64,000 nucleotides of DNA from Spartobacteria bacterium. Lineage in GTDB: Bacteria; Verrucomicrobiota; Verrucomicrobiia; Chthoniobacterales; UBA10450. Made by a program: the position numbers and the translations under genes. Location: positions 142,102-206,101 of the forward strand of contig PMTM01000004.1 of the NCBI GenBank assembly GCA_003167365.1, in the 5' to 3' direction. Of the stretch, positions 61,829 to 64,000 are shown one piece after another (positions within the stretch are counted from its first letter, which is position 1; every line of letters begins with the position of its first letter). Below the pieces are notes generated by a model. That model had not been told where the DNA came from. It saw nothing but the letters and a program-made list of their open reading frames with translations, and ran no database searches.

Positions 61829-62602
61829 ATGAAAATATATTTGTTAACGATTTCCGCGATCGCAAGCTTCGCAATTCTTTATGCAACTCCCGCTCAGGCG
61901 CAGGCGACCCGCACCTGGGTGTCGGGCGTCGGCGACGATGCCAACCCATGCAGCCGCACCGCACCGTGCAAGACCTTCGCCGGCGCAATTTCGAAGACCG
62001 CTCCGGCTGGCGAAATTAACGTGCTCGATCCCGGCGGCTTTGGCGCCGTGACCATCACCAAGTCGATTACGATTCGTTCCGATCATATCGAAGCCGGCGT
62101 CCTGGTCACGGGCACGAACGGCATAGTTATTAGTGCTGGCGCGACCGATAGGGTGGTGCTCGAAGGCCTTGATATCGAAGGGGTCGGCACGGGCCTCGAC
62201 GGCGTCAAGGTGAACTCCGCAGCCATTGTTGAAATCACTCGCTGTTCAATTCGTCATTTCGCAGCCGGCTCAGGCAATGGCGTCGATGTGACAAGCTCAA
62301 CGGCCGGAACCCGCGTCGTCATCCTGGACTCGATTATCTCCTTCAATATTGGCGGCGTGAACGTGCTTGGATCCGGTGGCGTCGCAAATTCAGTGACAAT
62401 CATGAACAGCTTCTTAGACGGCAACACATCATTCGGAGTTCAGGCGAACGGCGCCGTCAATGCGATCGCTCTGATCCGCACCAACATTTTGGGTAGCCCG
62501 GCGGGCATCAGTTCGTTGAACGGCGCTCCGGTGGCAGCTTTTGGTCCAAGCAACGTGATCACAGGGACCGGTTCGCCAACATTGTCTCCGGTGTTCAAGT
62601 AA
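61829..62602 (+). CDS. exported right-handed beta-helix protein
   Basis: 257 aa. Signal peptide (about 1-24, ending AQAQA). The start of the mature part, RTWVSGVGDDANPCSRTAPC, with two Cys that may pair, and KTFAGAI are well-known features of a family of exported beta-helix proteins. Repeating turns follow (VVLEGLDIEGVG, VEITRCSIRHF, VVILDSIISFN, VTIMNSFLDGN), like pectate-lyase-type helices. No catalytic residues are evident. Function unknown; next to the secreted array. Confidence 0.82.
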   Translation: MKIYLLTISAIASFAILYATPAQAQATRTWVSGVGDDANPCSRTAPCKTFAGAISKTAPAGEINVLDPGGFGAVTITKSITIRSDHIEAGVLVTGTNGIVISAGATDRVVLEGLDIEGVGTGLDGVKVNSAAIVEITRCSIRHFAAGSGNGVDVTSSTAGTRVVILDSIISFNIGGVNVLGSGGVANSVTIMNSFLDGNTSFGVQANGAVNAIALIRTNILGSPAGISSLNGAPVAAFGPSNVITGTGSPTLSPVFK

Positions 62603-62628
62603 AGTCGCACTTCGTTTTGACAGATTAC

Positions 62629-62659
62629 GCGCGGGCTACTTAACCGAAGTAGCCCGCGC
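62629..62659. terminator. strong intrinsic terminator between convergent genes
   Basis: Perfect 13-bp arms GCGCGGGCTACTT / AAGTAGCCCGCGC with a 5-base loop, followed by ATGTTTTTA on the plus strand. Confidence 0.88.
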
Positions 62660-62724
62660 ATGTTTTTAAGCACAACTATTTCCGCCCAATCGCGAAAGGG
62701 ATGTAGCGATCGTTCGTCTGAGCT

Positions 62725-63369
62725 TTACGTTTTACGCAAGTAGCCGTTTGGATTGAAGGTCGCATTGCGACCAAACATGTCGCAATACGCGGTAATTTCG
62801 AATACCCCCGGTTCATCTTGCAGGAACTGTGCGATCGCACGATTGGGACCTCCTTCGTAGCGGTCCGACCAGCCCAAGTCGGCTACAACGCCATCCTCGA
62901 TCACAATAAACTCGCCGGCCTGTAGGTGCTCGGCAAAGAATTGCAATGCCGCTCGACAGGCCGCGGAGGTGTGAACGGAATCTTCCACGACCAACCAGGG
63001 TCGTGGCCGTGAATGCAGATCATTTCTTTGGAAGGTCGCTGCAAGATCGTGCACGTCACCTTGGCAAAACAGAACCTGTTCGATCGCCAGAGGCGGCGGC
63101 GAGAGATCGATGGAAACGATCGAACCGTCCAATCCGAACGATCTCATCGCGTCTCTAAAATACAAAGCGCTGCCCCCCGCCTTCGATCCGATCTCGAAAA
63201 CGGTGCGTGGCTTTGCGTCCCACAGCAAAGCTAGATAGATCGCAAGATCCAATGGGCTCTTCACGCAAGGCATACCGCGATATTGGTAGTTCATCGTCCC
63301 TTGATGATACGCTTCAAGTTGGCCTGGCTTAAAAAAGGTGACAAAATCTCGATCCGTCATTTTTGACAT
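62725..63369 (-). CDS. CmcI-like (cephalosporin hydroxylase family) methyltransferase
   Basis: 214 aa. YRGMPCVKSPLDLAIYLALL, EIGSKAGGSALYF (SAM loop), VSIDLSP, LVVEDSVHT and FNPNGYLRK match the CmcI/rhamnosyl O-methyltransferase group of class I SAM enzymes. Members methylate sugars or small molecules. It lies near a TylF-type methyltransferase, so a sugar-modifying cluster may continue beyond the window. Confidence 0.82.
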   Translation of the reverse strand: MSKMTDRDFVTFFKPGQLEAYHQGTMNYQYRGMPCVKSPLDLAIYLALLWDAKPRTVFEIGSKAGGSALYFRDAMRSFGLDGSIVSIDLSPPPLAIEQVLFCQGDVHDLAATFQRNDLHSRPRPWLVVEDSVHTSAACRAALQFFAEHLQAGEFIVIEDGVVADLGWSDRYEGGPNRAIAQFLQDEPGVFEITAYCDMFGRNATFNPNGYLRKT

Positions 63370-63630
63370 GGGTTTCCTCCGCCGTTCCGGTTACTATTAC
63401 CGCTGAACAGCACGCTAAAGTAAGTTCTTGGTACAATCATCCGATTGCGAGGAAGTGAATAAGAAATAAGAGAAATTTAGGAGGTCGATGCAAGCCTTTG
63501 CGATCATTTCGGCACTAACGTGACTTGAAACGTGAACGGGTATTTGCGCCGATTGTGCTTGAGAAAGAGGGCTCCACATCAGCCTGCTGAGTTAGAGCTT
63601 GCGATTCTCGTGGCGTGCCGCATCAGCGCG
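63370..63630. other. 261-bp intergenic region, nothing seen
   Basis: Between the two methyltransferase genes. A plus-strand AGGAGG with an ATG at 63487 opens only a 10-codon frame and is not taken as a gene. Confidence 0.5.
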
Positions 63631-64000
63631 TCATTCCTTGCGCCACCAAATTCCTGTCCAGTCGACCTCGTGTAACGGTGCCGTGATGCCCATGCGGGTA
63701 CGAAAATCAGCGACCGCCAACTTGCACGGTGTCAGCGAGTAGTCGTCGATGACGATAAAGCCGCCGGGAGAAAGTTTGGGGTAGAGTGATTCCAGCGCGA
63801 CGTGAGTCGATTCATACATATCGCCGTCGAGCCGGAGCAAAGCGAACGGTCCGGCAGACAAGGACGGCAACGTGTCGCTAAATAGCCCTCTCACGAATAC
63901 GACCTGCTCATCGAGCAAGCCATAACGGGAGAAATTGTCCTTAACCGTTTCCAGCGATATCGCCAGGTGTTCCTTTATCGACCGAGGATCCCATCCCGCG
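63631..64000 (-). CDS. TylF/MycF-type O-methyltransferase, 5' end beyond window
   Basis: The frame is open to the window edge; translation from there reads AGWDPRSIKEHLAISLETVK without a start, so the N-terminus is missing. The visible part matches the TylF family: YGLLDEQVVFVRG, DTLPSL, LLRLDGDMYESTHVALE, YPKLSPGGFIVIDDY (metal Asp pair) and DWTGIWWRKE at the C-terminus. These enzymes methylate deoxysugar hydroxyls. An internal TTG at 63918 is not the true start. Confidence 0.85.
   Translation of the reverse strand, partial: AGWDPRSIKEHLAISLETVKDNFSRYGLLDEQVVFVRGLFSDTLPSLSAGPFALLRLDGDMYESTHVALESLYPKLSPGGFIVIDDYSLTPCKLAVADFRTRMGITAPLHEVDWTGIWWRKE

Noticed and set aside
63487..63519. AGGAGG followed by a 10-codon frame (leader-peptide-like)
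   Set aside because: No plus-strand gene follows, so a regulatory leader makes no sense here.
1..64000. tRNA, rRNA or CRISPR arrays
   Set aside because: No sequence with a cloverleaf and TTCGANTC-type arm, no rRNA segment and no regularly spaced short repeats were found on reading the gaps.

Overview
The window looks like a chromosomal segment of a Verrucomicrobiota bacterium, probably a soil or freshwater lineage near Chthoniobacterales/Spartobacteria. This is an inference from gene content: a Minf_1886-family protein (a family known mainly from Verrucomicrobia and Planctomycetes), a DUF1844 protein, an MlaE-MlaF-MlaD lipid-transport operon and a type II/IV secretin with its ATPase (Gram-negative envelope), a PBP2-mreBCD set, and many dispersed palindromic repeats. 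No rRNA, tRNA, CRISPR or integrase gene was seen.

Layout. 1-4.4 kb: envelope and hypothetical genes (L,D-transpeptidase lipoprotein, zinc-ribbon proteins, peptidoglycan-binding protein, VOC protein). 4.4-6.5 kb: a run of four minus-strand gene cassettes separated by attC-like sites with no integrase, i.e. a CALIN-type integron cassette array. 6.7-14.3 kb: Minf_1886 protein, a two-domain M16 peptidase, DUF1844, the Mla operon and an isoaspartyl peptidase/asparaginase. 14.3-19.3 kb: a GT2 glycosyltransferase, carA and two tandem GT-B glycosyltransferase paralogues. 19.3-23.7 kb: a 6S RNA with its terminator, then pheT, pheS and rplT (all minus strand). 24-33 kb: a CHASE2 adenylate/guanylate cyclase, mpl (murein recycling), and the gspD-gspE pair. 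33-34 kb: a cluster of repeats around a small GIY-YIG gene. 34-41.3 kb: rpe, then mreB-mreC-mreD-PBP2-rng, the rod-shape cluster with RNase E/G. 41.4-44.3 kb: two tandem outer-membrane-type paralogues, then thiH-thiS. 44.3-49.7 kb: a lysE remnant, an NfeD-type membrane protease, and dnaG-rpoD. 49.8-55 kb: small exported proteins, ribD, recA and a TPR protein. 55.2-61.5 kb: five tandem paralogues encoding secreted proteins with nearly constant ends and a variable middle. 61.8-64 kb: a beta-helix protein and two methyltransferases of the CmcI and TylF types, the last cut by the window end.

How it fits together. Much of the window is housekeeping (replication priming, primary sigma factor, RecA, translation, cell shape, thiamin, riboflavin). 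Accessory material sits in three places: the cassette array, the repeat clusters, and the five-gene secreted array. At least four families of dispersed palindromes are present. One copy lies in frame inside pheT and another supplies the C-terminus of the GT2 glycosyltransferase. The least explained feature is the five-gene array, which has a conserved coiled-coil plus Tat-like leader, a diversified glycine-rich centre and a near-identical C-terminal domain.
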